Positions 55,929-64,000 of a stretch of DNA of 64,000 nt are shown here, piece after piece; the stretch's first letter is position 1; every line of letters starts with the position of its first letter. The notes under the pieces are model-generated. The model had not been told where the DNA came from. It saw only the letters and a program-made list of their open reading frames with translations, and did no database searches. The stretch comes from Chromobacterium sinusclupearum (GTDB lineage Bacteria > Pseudomonadota > Gammaproteobacteria > Burkholderiales > Chromobacteriaceae), in assembly GCF_002902845.1 (NCBI RefSeq), contig NZ_PPTF01000098.1, forward strand, positions 24,118-88,117, written 5' to 3'. A program made the position numbers and the translations under genes.

Positions 55929-57181
55929 TACGACTCCGGGTGTAAACGGTAAAGCCGCGCGATGGTTTGCACCTGCGCGTCATGCTCCGCGCCGCTGCCC
56001 GAGGACAAAGCCTGGGTCGGCGGGTGCATCAGTTTGTTGGTCAGCTGGACGGACAAGGCCTCCAGCACTTTTTCCGGCGCGTCGCCGCGCGCCAGTTGTT
56101 TCATCGCGCCTTCCAGCGCGTGGCGGCGGGTGCGCTCCGCCTCGTCGCGCAGGGCGCGGATCAGCGGCACGGTTTCCCGCTTCTTCAGCCAGTCGTTGAA
56201 CTCGGCCACCCGGCTCTGGATGATGGACTCGGCCTCGGCCGCGGCCTGCTGCCGCGCCTCCTTGCCCACCTCCACGATGCCGGCGATGTCATCCACGCTG
56301 AACAGGAACACATCGTCCAGCTTGTCCACCTCCAGCTCGATGTCGCGCGGCACGGCCAGGTCCAGCATGAACATGGGACGGTGGCGGCGCGCCTTGATCG
56401 CCCGCTCCACCATGCCCTTGCCGATGATGGGCAGCTGGCTGGCGGTGGACGTCACCACCACGTCGTAGCGCGACAGCGATTCCGACAACTCGGCCAGGGT
56501 GATGGCGTTGCCGCCAAACTGCTCAGCCAGCCGCTGGCCGCGCTCCAGCGTGCGGTTGGCCACGGTGATACAGGACGGATTGCGCGCGGCGAAGTGCGTG
56601 GCCACCAGCTCGATCATTTCCCCGGCGCCGACGAACAGCACGTTCAGCTCGCTCACCGAGGGGAAAATCTGCTCGGCCAGCTTGACCGCCGCCGCCGACA
56701 TCGACACCGAACTGGCCCCCACCGCGGTGCTGGAACGCACCTCCTTGGCCACCGCGAATGTGCGCTGGAACAGCCCATTCAACAGGGTGCCCAGCGTGCC
56801 GGCGCTTTCCGCGCTGCGCACCGCGTCCTTCAGCTGGCCTAGAATCTGCGTCTCGCCCAGCACCATGGAATCCAGCCCGGACGCCACGCGGAAAGCGTGG
56901 CGCGCCGCCTGGGAAGCCTCCAGCCGGTACAGATATGGCTCCACCTCGGCGCGGCTCAGCCCGTGAAACTGGCATAGCCAATCCAGCGCGGCATGCGGGT
57001 CCGGGCTTAGGCAATAGATCTCGGTGCGATTGCAGGTGGAGACGATAGCCGCCTCCCGCGCGGCCTGCGAGGCCACCAGACTATCCAGGGCGTGCGGCAG
57101 GGTTTCCGCCGGGAATGCCAGCTTCTCCCGTATCGACAACGGCGCGGTGTGGTGGTTGAGTCCGAGGGCAAGCAGATGCAT
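55928..57181 (-). CDS. hemA: Glutamyl-tRNA reductase HemA
   Basis: 417 residues from ATG 57181 (MHLLALGLNHHTAPLSIREK), the conserved start; the 11-residue upstream extension is unlikely. HemA makes glutamate-1-semialdehyde, the first committed step of tetrapyrrole synthesis by the C5 route. Seen: IVSTCNRTEIY with the catalytic Cys near 50, SGLDSMVLGETQILGQLKDA (about 100-118), the NADPH-binding LFVGAGEMIELVATHF (about 180), and AVPRDIELEVDKLDDV. It precedes prfA. Heme supply fits the cytochrome genes of the window. Confidence 0.96.
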   Translation of the reverse strand: MHLLALGLNHHTAPLSIREKLAFPAETLPHALDSLVASQAAREAAIVSTCNRTEIYCLSPDPHAALDWLCQFHGLSRAEVEPYLYRLEASQAARHAFRVASGLDSMVLGETQILGQLKDAVRSAESAGTLGTLLNGLFQRTFAVAKEVRSSTAVGASSVSMSAAAVKLAEQIFPSVSELNVLFVGAGEMIELVATHFAARNPSCITVANRTLERGQRLAEQFGGNAITLAELSESLSRYDVVVTSTASQLPIIGKGMVERAIKARRHRPMFMLDLAVPRDIELEVDKLDDVFLFSVDDIAGIVEVGKEARQQAAAEAESIIQSRVAEFNDWLKKRETVPLIRALRDEAERTRRHALEGAMKQLARGDAPEKVLEALSVQLTNKLMHPPTQALSSGSGAEHDAQVQTIARLYRLHPES

Positions 57182-57559
57182 GGGCGAACAATGCCGCAGA
57201 CGAAAACAGGACATTTTAGCCTAACTGGGTCGCGCCGTCCCGCGCTTGCCCCTGGTCCTTGGCTTCCCTTCTGCAGTCACCTGCGAAAGATGACAAGAAT
57301 GTTGCATCATCGAGACACGAGCTGGAAAATTCCCGCCTCAAACCATTAACAAAAAAACACAATTAATTTCATAGCCTTAACATTTCCCACGCAGCCTCCA
57401 TCCGGCCGCACCAACAGACAATGCCAAGTAAGTACCTTGCCTTTGCCTCTTTTCAATGCCATTTTCATCAATCGCCAATGATGTTGCGGCCACGAGACTG
57501 CAACGATACGCCCCGCGCTGACACGCTACGGGCGCCGTGATGACAAAGGAAGAGAAGAA
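57182..57559. other. Intergenic region between hemA and the TonB-dependent receptor
   Basis: 378 bases with no gene. The middle (57340-57385) is AT-rich (TTAACA, 17 bases, TCATAG is a weak promoter candidate on plus). It must hold the divergent promoters for hemA and the receptor. No convincing Fur box (GATAATGATAATCATTATC-like) was found. The last 20 bases carry AGGAAGAG before the receptor ATG. Confidence 0.6.
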
Positions 57560-60127
57560 ATGAAGGTCAAGATTCTGGCCCAGGCGATCGCCGCCATCGG
57601 CCTGCTGGGGAGCGGCTTCGCCCACGCCGCGGATGACTCCAACAATCAGCTGGAACGGGTGACGATTACCGGTTCCAACATCAAGCGCAGCATCAAGCAG
57701 GAAAAGGCCCTGCCGGTCACCATCCTGAAGACCGAAGACTTGGCCAAACAGGGTCTGACCACGGTGGAGCAGGTGGTCAACAGCATCGCCGCCAACCAAT
57801 CCAGCCAGGGCTCATCCTATTCCGTAGGAGCCTCCACCGGCGGCGGCTCTTTCGCCAGCCTGCGCGGCCTCGGCAACCAATATACGCTGGTACTGCTGGA
57901 TGGCCGCCGCATGGCCAACCAGGCTATCGACGGCACCTCGGCCGACCTGAACGCCATTCCACTGTCCGCCATCGACCGTGTGGAAGTACTGCTGGACGGT
58001 GCCTCCGCCATCTATGGCACCGACGCCATCGGCGGCGTGATGAACTTCATCACCAAAAAGTCGCTAAAGGGCTTCAGCATTGGCGGCAGCTTCGCCAACC
58101 CACAACATGGTGGCGGAGATGAAAAACGCGTCAATGCATCCTATGGTATCGGCGATCTCGCGCAAGACGGCTTCAATGTCTACGGCGCGATAGACTATCT
58201 AAAACACGATGCCATCATGGCTAGCCAACGTGATTTCTCCAACAAGATCACCGCAGACACTGGTAATAGTCCCAATGCCTGGCCTGGCAATTATGTGGAT
58301 GGCGTCACCAAAAAATGGAAAGCTACCAGCACCACTTGCCAGCCGCCATTCTCTCAGTCCGTCGGGGGCATCTGCAAAGAGTACTACTCGCTTTATCCGG
58401 CCTTGTCGCCGGAAGTCGAGCAGATTTCGGGCATTGTCCGTGGCACGAAACGCCTTGGTGATAACCATGAGCTTTCCTTGCAGTACACGCGCACGGAAAC
58501 CATCACCACCTCTCAGAATGCTCCGCTGCCAACCGGCGGCGACATCACCAGAGCCAATGCAACCGACCCAACCAAGCGCGACTTACTGTATGTACGGACC
58601 ATTCCGCTAGGCAACCGGGAAACCGAGGCCAATTCGGTAACCCAGCGCTTGATGCTGAACCTGGAAGGCCTGGTTGCCGGCTGGGACTACCGCGCGGGCA
58701 TTGGCCGCTCGGAGAACTTGGTCAAGGAAAACCTGAATTCCGGCTATGTCAGCAAAGCCAGGATGCAAGCGGCCGTGGATAGCGGCGCGCTGAATCCTTT
58801 CGACACCAGCGGCAACAATCTGGCCGCCTGGAGATCAGTCGGCATCACCGGCCAAACCAAGGAAGCTAAATCGACCATAGACTTGGCGGACGCCAAAATC
58901 AGCCGCGAATTGTTTGCGCTGCCGGCAGGCATGGTGGGCGTGGCACTTGGTGCGGAAGCCCGTCATGAAAGCCTAAGCACTGTCTATAACAAGGCCGTTA
59001 CCCGTGATGCATTAAGCACAGGCCAAAACAAGACCGAAGATTCGATGGGCAGTCGTTCCGCCTACGCCATCTTCGGCGAGGCAGAAATCCCAGTCTTGAA
59101 AAATCTGGAACTGCAGCTGGCGACACGTTACGACCACTATAGCGACACCGAAAGTTCGCTCAATCCCAAGGTGGCATTCAAATTCCAACCAGATCCAAAG
59201 GTGATGTTCAGAGGTTCCGCCAGCAAGGGATTCCGCGCACCGTCGCTGTATGACATCTACCGTCCGAACCAGCTGCAGCTTACCGGCACCAAGTTTGTCG
59301 ATTACGCAACGTGTCCGGATGGCCAAAATCCGCTCCCCGGTACCGATGGAACCGGTTGCAGCAAGATGCAACGCGACAAGCGGGTAGGCGGCAGCAAGAA
59401 TCTGCAACCGGAAAAATCGTCCTCCCTGTCGTTCGGCATGGTCATTGAACCGACCAAGGATTTCACTGCCAGCGCCGACCTATGGTGGACCATGATCAAG
59501 GACCAAATCAGCATCTTGGATGAAACCTTGATCATCAACGATCCGGTCAAATACGCCAATCGCTATGTCCGCGATGCCAACGGCAACTATCAGTACATGA
59601 TTGACGACATTTCCAACCTGGGCAACATCAGCGCCTCCGGCGTAGATCTGCGCCTGAATTGGACACTGCCGAAGACTTCATTTGGCACTTTTGTCGCCAC
59701 CCTAGACGGCACCTATCTGGCTAAATTCTCATACCAGAATGAGAAAGGCGGCGATTACACCAACACCGCGGGTCAATATGTCGATGCCGGGCCTAACTTC
59801 CGCTGGCAGCACAATCTAACGCTGAACTGGATGTACGGTCCGTGGAGCGCCATCGTGTCTCAAAACTACAAGTCTGGTTATACCGACCAGAATGCGACAC
59901 CGAACTCCGCAGGCAGCAACCACATGGTCAAACCTTACTCCACCTGGAATCTCTCGGCCTCCTATGCGTGGACCAAGCAGCTGACCGTGACCGCTGGCGT
60001 GAAGAACCTGTTTGACCAAGAGCCGCCTTATTCCAACCAGCAGCGCATGACTCAACAGAACTACGACCCGCGCTTTACCGATCCCACTGGCCGCAGCTTC
60101 TTCCTGAAGGGTTCATACAAGATGTAA
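57560..60127 (+). CDS. TonB-dependent outer-membrane receptor
   Basis: 855 residues. A signal peptide ends FAHA (about 24). The mature N-terminus DDSNNQLERVTITGSNIKRS contains a TonB-box-like VTITG and leads into the plug (about 45-165: KALPVTILKTEDLAKQGLTT, GQSYSVGASTGGGSFASLRGL-type and DGASAIYGTDAIGGVMNFIT). A 22-strand barrel follows, ending FFLKGSYKM. The plug resembles the carbohydrate/peptide-type receptors rather than typical siderophore receptors. The substrate is unknown. Codon use is somewhat less GC-rich than in the neighbours. No FecR/sigma pair is next to it. Confidence 0.93.
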   Translation: MKVKILAQAIAAIGLLGSGFAHAADDSNNQLERVTITGSNIKRSIKQEKALPVTILKTEDLAKQGLTTVEQVVNSIAANQSSQGSSYSVGASTGGGSFASLRGLGNQYTLVLLDGRRMANQAIDGTSADLNAIPLSAIDRVEVLLDGASAIYGTDAIGGVMNFITKKSLKGFSIGGSFANPQHGGGDEKRVNASYGIGDLAQDGFNVYGAIDYLKHDAIMASQRDFSNKITADTGNSPNAWPGNYVDGVTKKWKATSTTCQPPFSQSVGGICKEYYSLYPALSPEVEQISGIVRGTKRLGDNHELSLQYTRTETITTSQNAPLPTGGDITRANATDPTKRDLLYVRTIPLGNRETEANSVTQRLMLNLEGLVAGWDYRAGIGRSENLVKENLNSGYVSKARMQAAVDSGALNPFDTSGNNLAAWRSVGITGQTKEAKSTIDLADAKISRELFALPAGMVGVALGAEARHESLSTVYNKAVTRDALSTGQNKTEDSMGSRSAYAIFGEAEIPVLKNLELQLATRYDHYSDTESSLNPKVAFKFQPDPKVMFRGSASKGFRAPSLYDIYRPNQLQLTGTKFVDYATCPDGQNPLPGTDGTGCSKMQRDKRVGGSKNLQPEKSSSLSFGMVIEPTKDFTASADLWWTMIKDQISILDETLIINDPVKYANRYVRDANGNYQYMIDDISNLGNISASGVDLRLNWTLPKTSFGTFVATLDGTYLAKFSYQNEKGGDYTNTAGQYVDAGPNFRWQHNLTLNWMYGPWSAIVSQNYKSGYTDQNATPNSAGSNHMVKPYSTWNLSASYAWTKQLTVTAGVKNLFDQEPPYSNQQRMTQQNYDPRFTDPTGRSFFLKGSYKM

Positions 60128-60153
60128 TCAGTCTAAGCCTGGCAGACATGACA

Positions 60154-60187
60154 ACGGACAAGCCGCCCACACGGCTTGTCCGTTTTT
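60154..60187 (+). terminator. Terminator after the TonB-dependent receptor
   Basis: Perfect 12-bp stem ACGGACAAGCCG/CGGCTTGTCCGT with a 6-base loop followed by TTTTATTT, 27 bases after the stop. Confidence 0.92.
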
Positions 60188-60213
60188 ATTTGCCAACCGG
60201 CAGCAAGCTATGA

Positions 60214-60675
60214 CTACCCCTCCCGCCGCATATCCACATGCAGTATCCCGCCATCGTCGTACGGCTCAGACACCGGGGCGAAGCCGAAACTGGCGTATAG
60301 CGCGCTGGCATCGCACTGCGCCGACAGCATGATGGGCTGGCCGGCAAAGTGGATTTGACACTGCGCCACCGCCTGCGCCATCAGCGCCTTGCCCAGCCCC
60401 CTGCCGCGCGCCTCCGGCGCCACCACCACCCGGCCGATGGCCGCCGCGGCCGGGTATTTCTCGCCCGGCGCAATCAAGCGCGCGTAAGCCACCAGATTGC
60501 CGGCCTCATCGCGGCCGGACAGGTGCAGGCAGTGGATGTCCACGCCGTCCACATCGCCGTAGATGGACTGCTGCTCCACCACGAACACCTGGTCGCGCAA
60601 TTGCAGCACTTGATAAAGCGCCAAGGGGGTAAAGCCGTCAAAACCGTGGCAATGCCACGCTATCCTGTTTGCCAT
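60214..60675 (-). CDS. elaA: ElaA-type GNAT acetyltransferase
   Basis: 153 residues from ATG 60675 (GGGAGGG upstream). The longer open frame reads through from the antisense of parC and is spurious. The ElaA pattern is IAWHCHGFDGFTPLALYQVLQLRDQVFVVEQ, followed by AYARLIAPGEKY, the acetyl-CoA loop VVVAPEARGRGLGKALMAQAV (about 88-108), and YASFGFAPVSEPYDDGGILH. E. coli ElaA is a GNAT protein of unclear substrate. It is convergent with the TonB receptor gene. Confidence 0.9.
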   Translation of the reverse strand: MANRIAWHCHGFDGFTPLALYQVLQLRDQVFVVEQQSIYGDVDGVDIHCLHLSGRDEAGNLVAYARLIAPGEKYPAAAAIGRVVVAPEARGRGLGKALMAQAVAQCQIHFAGQPIMLSAQCDASALYASFGFAPVSEPYDDGGILHVDMRREG

Positions 60676-60774
60676 AGTAGAATCCCTCCCATTCCTGACA
60701 CAGCCGTCTGCGATGCTATAGCATGCACGCTGACGCCGTGCCTCAATCCAGATCAAGACGATAGCATTTAATAT

Positions 60775-63126
60775 ATGAGCGACCACGACCTCTTCGACCC
60801 GCCGGCGCCGGCCGGCGACCTCACGCCGCCGCCTCCGGCCGCGCCGGACGCCATCAGCGGCGACTGGATTCCGCTGGACCTGTACGCGGAGCGCGCCTAT
60901 CTGGAATACGCGATGAGCGTGGTCAAGGGCCGGGCGCTGCCGGAAGTGGCGGACGGCCAGAAGCCGGTGCAGCGCCGCATCCTGTACGCCATGCGCGACA
61001 TGGGCCTGGCCCACGGCGCCAAGCCGGTGAAGTCGGCTCGCGTGGTCGGTGAAATCCTCGGTAAATACCACCCGCACGGCGACAGCTCGGCCTATGAGGC
61101 GCTGGTGCGCATGGCGCAGGATTTCACGCTGCGCTACCCGCTGATCGACGGCCAAGGCAACTTCGGTAGCCGCGACGGCGACGGCGCGGCTGCCATGCGT
61201 TACACCGAGGCGCGGCTGACGCCCATCGCGGAACTGCTGCTGTCTGAAATCGACATGGGCACGGTGGATTTCGTTCCCAATTACGACGGCGCCTTCGACG
61301 AACCGTCGCTGCTGCCGGCCCGCCTGCCCATGGTGCTGCTGAACGGCGCCTCCGGCATCGCCGTGGGCCTGGCCACGGAAATCCCGCCGCACAATCTGAC
61401 CGAAGTGGCCGGCGCCTGCGTGGCGCTGCTGGACAATCCGTCGCTGGAAACCGCCGATCTGATGCAATACATCCCCGGCCCGGACTTCCCCGGCGGCGGC
61501 CAGATCATCACCCCGGCGGCGGACATCCAGTCCGCCTATGAAACCGGCCGCGGCAGCGTGCGCGTGCGCGCCAAATGGGAAATCGACAAGTTGGCGCGCG
61601 GCCAGTGGCGCGCCATCGTCACCGAACTGCCGCCCGGCTCCAGCGCGCAAAAAGTGCTGGCGGAGATTGAGGAAGCCACCAATCCCAAGCTCAAGGCCGG
61701 CAAGAAGCAGCTGTCGCAGGATCAGCAAAACCTGAAGAAGCTGATGCTGGACCTACTGGACCGCGTGCGCGACGAATCCGACAGCGAAAACCCGGTGCGC
61801 CTGGTGTTCGAACCCAAGTCCAGCCGCCAGGACCCGGACGAGTTCATGAACATCCTGCTGGCGCAGACCAGCCTGGAAGGCAACGCCTCGCTGAACCTGG
61901 TGATGATAGGCCTGGACGGCCGTCCGGCGCAGAAAGGCCTGAAGTCCATTCTGACCGAGTGGATAGACTTCCGCCGCACCACCGTCACCCGCCGCCTGGC
62001 GCACCGCCTGTCCCAGGTGGACAAGCGCATCCACATCCTGGAAGGCCGGATGATCGCCTTCATCCATATCGATGAAGTGATCCGCGTCATCCGCGAATCG
62101 GACGAGCCCAAGCCGGACTTGATCAAGGCCTTCGGCCTGACCGAAGTCCAGGCCGAGGACATCCTGGAAATCCGCCTGCGCCAACTGGCGCGGCTTGAAG
62201 GGTTCAAGCTGGAGAAGGAGCTGTCCGACCTGCGCGAAGAGCGCGAAGGCCTGCGCCACATCCTGGACACGCCGGACGCGCTGACCCGCCTCATCCGCGA
62301 GGAAATCCAGGCCGATGCCGCCAAGTACGGCGACAAGCGCCGCAGCGAGATCAAGGCCGCCGAGCGCGCGGTGCTGACGCAAACCACCGCCGACGAGCCG
62401 GTGACGCTGATCCTGTCGCAAAAAGGCTGGATCCGCGCCCGCGTCGGCCACAACCTGGAGCTGGAAACGCTGAGCTTCAAGGACGGCGACGCGCTGGCGG
62501 CCGTGGTGGAAACCCGCACCGTGTGGTCCGCCATCGTGCTGGACAATAACGGCCGCGCCTACACCATCGACCCGGCCACGGTGCCGACCGGCCGCGGCGA
62601 CGGCGTGCCGGTGGCGTCGCTGGTGGATCTGCAGGACGGCGCCAAGCCGGCGCAGCTGATCTCCGGCCGCGATAGCGACCGCTTCGTGGTGGCCGGCAGC
62701 GGCGGCTACGGCTTCATCGCCAAGATCAGCGACATGGCCGGCCGGGTCAAAGCCGGCAAGGCCTTCATCACCCTGGACGCCGGCGAGACGGTGCTGGCGC
62801 CGGTGCCGCTGCCGGCCGCGCCGCTGGAGCAGCTGCAACTGGTGGCGGCCAGCGACAGCGGCCGCCTGCTGGCCTTCCCGGCGACAGAGCTGAAAGAGCT
62901 GGCCAAGGGCCGCGGCCTGATGCTGCTGGCGCTGGACGACGGCGCGCGCATGACCGCCATCGGCCTGGTGGCCGGCGACAAGGCGCTGCTGTCCACCACC
63001 TCCGTCCGCGGCAAGGTGGCGGATGAAAAGCTGGCGCTGGAAGAGTTTGTCGGCAAGCGCGCCAAGAAGGGCAAGCTGATGCCGAAGAAATGGCTGATCA
63101 GCGCCATCCGCGAGCTGCCGATGTGA
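60775..63126 (+). CDS. parC: DNA topoisomerase IV subunit A
   Basis: 783 residues. ParC is the DNA-cleaving subunit of topoisomerase IV, which decatenates chromosomes. The catalytic Tyr is in AAMRYTEARL (about residue 140). The quinolone-resistance region HPHGDSSAYEALVRMAQDF has the wild-type Ser and Glu. The tower and coiled-coil domains run to about 510. The C-terminal beta-pinwheel blades (about 540-783) show RGDGVPVASLVD and SGGYGFIAKISDM. The N-terminus is Pro-rich and Asp-rich for 30 residues. The stop overlaps the next start (TGATG). Confidence 0.96.
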   Translation: MSDHDLFDPPAPAGDLTPPPPAAPDAISGDWIPLDLYAERAYLEYAMSVVKGRALPEVADGQKPVQRRILYAMRDMGLAHGAKPVKSARVVGEILGKYHPHGDSSAYEALVRMAQDFTLRYPLIDGQGNFGSRDGDGAAAMRYTEARLTPIAELLLSEIDMGTVDFVPNYDGAFDEPSLLPARLPMVLLNGASGIAVGLATEIPPHNLTEVAGACVALLDNPSLETADLMQYIPGPDFPGGGQIITPAADIQSAYETGRGSVRVRAKWEIDKLARGQWRAIVTELPPGSSAQKVLAEIEEATNPKLKAGKKQLSQDQQNLKKLMLDLLDRVRDESDSENPVRLVFEPKSSRQDPDEFMNILLAQTSLEGNASLNLVMIGLDGRPAQKGLKSILTEWIDFRRTTVTRRLAHRLSQVDKRIHILEGRMIAFIHIDEVIRVIRESDEPKPDLIKAFGLTEVQAEDILEIRLRQLARLEGFKLEKELSDLREEREGLRHILDTPDALTRLIREEIQADAAKYGDKRRSEIKAAERAVLTQTTADEPVTLILSQKGWIRARVGHNLELETLSFKDGDALAAVVETRTVWSAIVLDNNGRAYTIDPATVPTGRGDGVPVASLVDLQDGAKPAQLISGRDSDRFVVAGSGGYGFIAKISDMAGRVKAGKAFITLDAGETVLAPVPLPAAPLEQLQLVAASDSGRLLAFPATELKELAKGRGLMLLALDDGARMTAIGLVAGDKALLSTTSVRGKVADEKLALEEFVGKRAKKGKLMPKKWLISAIRELPM

Positions 63127-64000
63127 TGAAACTGACAGCCCAGCCGCAAGCCCTGTCGCCGCGCGCCGCCTTGTTGTTCGTCAACGGCTTCCGCGCGCTG
63201 CTGCTGCTGGTGCTGTTCTCGCTGTCGCTGATCAACGGCGACAGCGGCCAAGCGCTGATCGAAGGCGGGCCGCATTTCTACCTGTGGAGCAGCGTCTACC
63301 TGCTGCTGATCGCCATCTGGTACCTGCTGCGCGAAGGCAGCCTGGGCGACACGCTGCAACTGACGTTGGCCATCGCCGCCGACATCGCCATGATGGTGTG
63401 GCTGATGGCGATGAACGATGGCGTACGCGGCGGCTTCGGCCTCTTGCTGCTGCCCTATCTTGCCGCCGCCGGCTTGCTGTCCACCGGCCGCTACGCGCTG
63501 TTCTACGCCTCCATCGCCACGCTGATGCTGCTGAGCTACGCCGGTTTCGAGAGGCTGCTGGGCAATGCCAGCCAGGCGGACCTGTCGTTCAGCGCGCTGC
63601 TGTCCGCCGCCGGCTTCATCACCGCCATCGCCACCTGGCAGCTGGGCCGGCTGGCCCGCGCCTCGGAAGCGCTGGCGGCGCAGCGCGGCGGCGAAATCGC
63701 CAACCTCAACCACCTGAACGAACTGATCCTGCAAAGCCAGCGCGACGCGGTTGCGGTGCTGGACGAAGCGGGCCATCTGCACCAGTTCAACCGGCAGGCG
63801 GAACGCTATTTCAGCCAGCTGCAGCGCGGCCAGTTGATGCCGGAACTGCTGCCGCTGGTGCAGCGTTGGCGGGACAACGGCTACCCGGCCCTGTCCACCT
63901 TTGTTCAACACAATGTGCGCGGCCGCCAGCTGGTGGGCCGGCTGGTGCCGGTGCCGGTGCCGGAAGGCCAGCTGCGCGGCGTGGTGCTGTTCATGCGCGA
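63126..64000 (+). CDS. PilS-like membrane sensor kinase (5' part)
   Basis: 291 residues are visible before the window ends. The first ATG overlaps the parC stop by one base. Six hydrophobic helices (about 15-180) are followed by a coiled coil (about 180-205: RASEALAAQRGGEIANLNHLN) and a PAS domain (from about 210: LILQSQRDAVAVLDEAGHL, FNRQAERYFSQL). This is the layout of PilS, the sensor kinase that controls type IV pilin through sigma-54 and PilR. The kinase domain and any pilR partner lie beyond the window, so the symbol is not assigned. Confidence 0.85.
   Translation, partial: MKLTAQPQALSPRAALLFVNGFRALLLLVLFSLSLINGDSGQALIEGGPHFYLWSSVYLLLIAIWYLLREGSLGDTLQLTLAIAADIAMMVWLMAMNDGVRGGFGLLLLPYLAAAGLLSTGRYALFYASIATLMLLSYAGFERLLGNASQADLSFSALLSAAGFITAIATWQLGRLARASEALAAQRGGEIANLNHLNELILQSQRDAVAVLDEAGHLHQFNRQAERYFSQLQRGQLMPELLPLVQRWRDNGYPALSTFVQHNVRGRQLVGRLVPVPVPEGQLRGVVLFMR

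Noticed and set aside
60676..61728. Minus-strand extension of the ElaA reading frame across the start of parC
   Set aside because: The extension is antisense to the conserved ParC active-site region; ElaA homology and a GGGAGGG site begin at 60675.
1..64000. tRNA, rRNA or CRISPR loci
   Set aside because: No cloverleaf-like sequence ending in CCA with a GTTCRA arm, no rRNA-like sequence and no regularly spaced direct repeats were noticed on either strand.

Overview
The window is GC-rich chromosomal DNA of a betaproteobacterium, most likely a Chromobacterium-like member of the Neisseriales. The reasons are the gene content: a DUF3460 protein, a System II (ResB/CcsB) cytochrome c maturation pair next to cytochrome c4, a three-gene PntAA/PntAB/PntB transhydrogenase, a Tol-Pal operon, hemA-prfA, and parC followed by a PilS-like sensor kinase. 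This assignment is inference from content; no rRNA or tRNA gene is visible in the window.

Layout. 1-1475: the 5' end of an amino-acid permease, a 272-bp MITE-like element and a glycine-zipper protein. 1480-12288 (minus): a biotin region, bioB, bioF, bioH and bioC, in which a GAF-GGDEF-EAL c-di-GMP protein and an extra methyltransferase sit between bioF and bioH. Acetyltransferase, patatin, GST and sterol-desaturase-like genes follow. 12369-14497 (plus): comF, trmL, rlpA. 14690-21303: engB (minus), then cytochrome c4, resB, ccsB, a TerC/CBS protein and a GIY-YIG protein (plus). 21447-24317: a small periplasmic protein, a PEP-mutase-like enzyme and an Ada-AlkA-type protein that lacks the recognisable glycosylase core. 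24278-29173 (minus): a tight four-gene operon of two divergent DIT1/PvcA (isocyanide synthase-like) paralogues, a HAD phosphatase and an MFS transporter. This is the best candidate for an undescribed biosynthetic system. 29464-33494 (minus): tolR-tolA-tolB-pal-cpoB with no tolQ upstream. 33609-36166 (minus): an O-methyltransferase, DUF3460, a TMEM175-like channel and an orphan LytS/AlgZ-type kinase. 36316-45494: a periplasmic binding protein, pntAA-pntAB-pntB, two META/DUF4377 paralogues, a methyltransferase, a chemoreceptor (minus) and an HDOD protein. 45633-52098 (minus): an RNB exoribonuclease beside a second MITE copy, a Tsx-like porin, an alkyltransferase-like protein, an MBL hydrolase and a B12/radical-SAM protein. 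52186-54705: a sulfur-type island of AhpD-like and DUF2892 genes divergent from a BigR-like ArsR repressor, two YedE/YeeE half-transporters and a diheme cytochrome c. 54852-64000: prfA and hemA (minus), a TonB-dependent receptor, ElaA (minus), parC and a truncated PilS-like kinase.

Most of the region is housekeeping. The accessory signals are the DIT1/PvcA operon, a repeat family with CTAG-bounded inverted ends (two full copies and one remnant), GTAGGGCGG-bounded REP-like repeats, the sulfur island and several intergenic palindromes. Start codons were chosen from ribosome-binding sites and family lengths where the longest reading frame was implausible.
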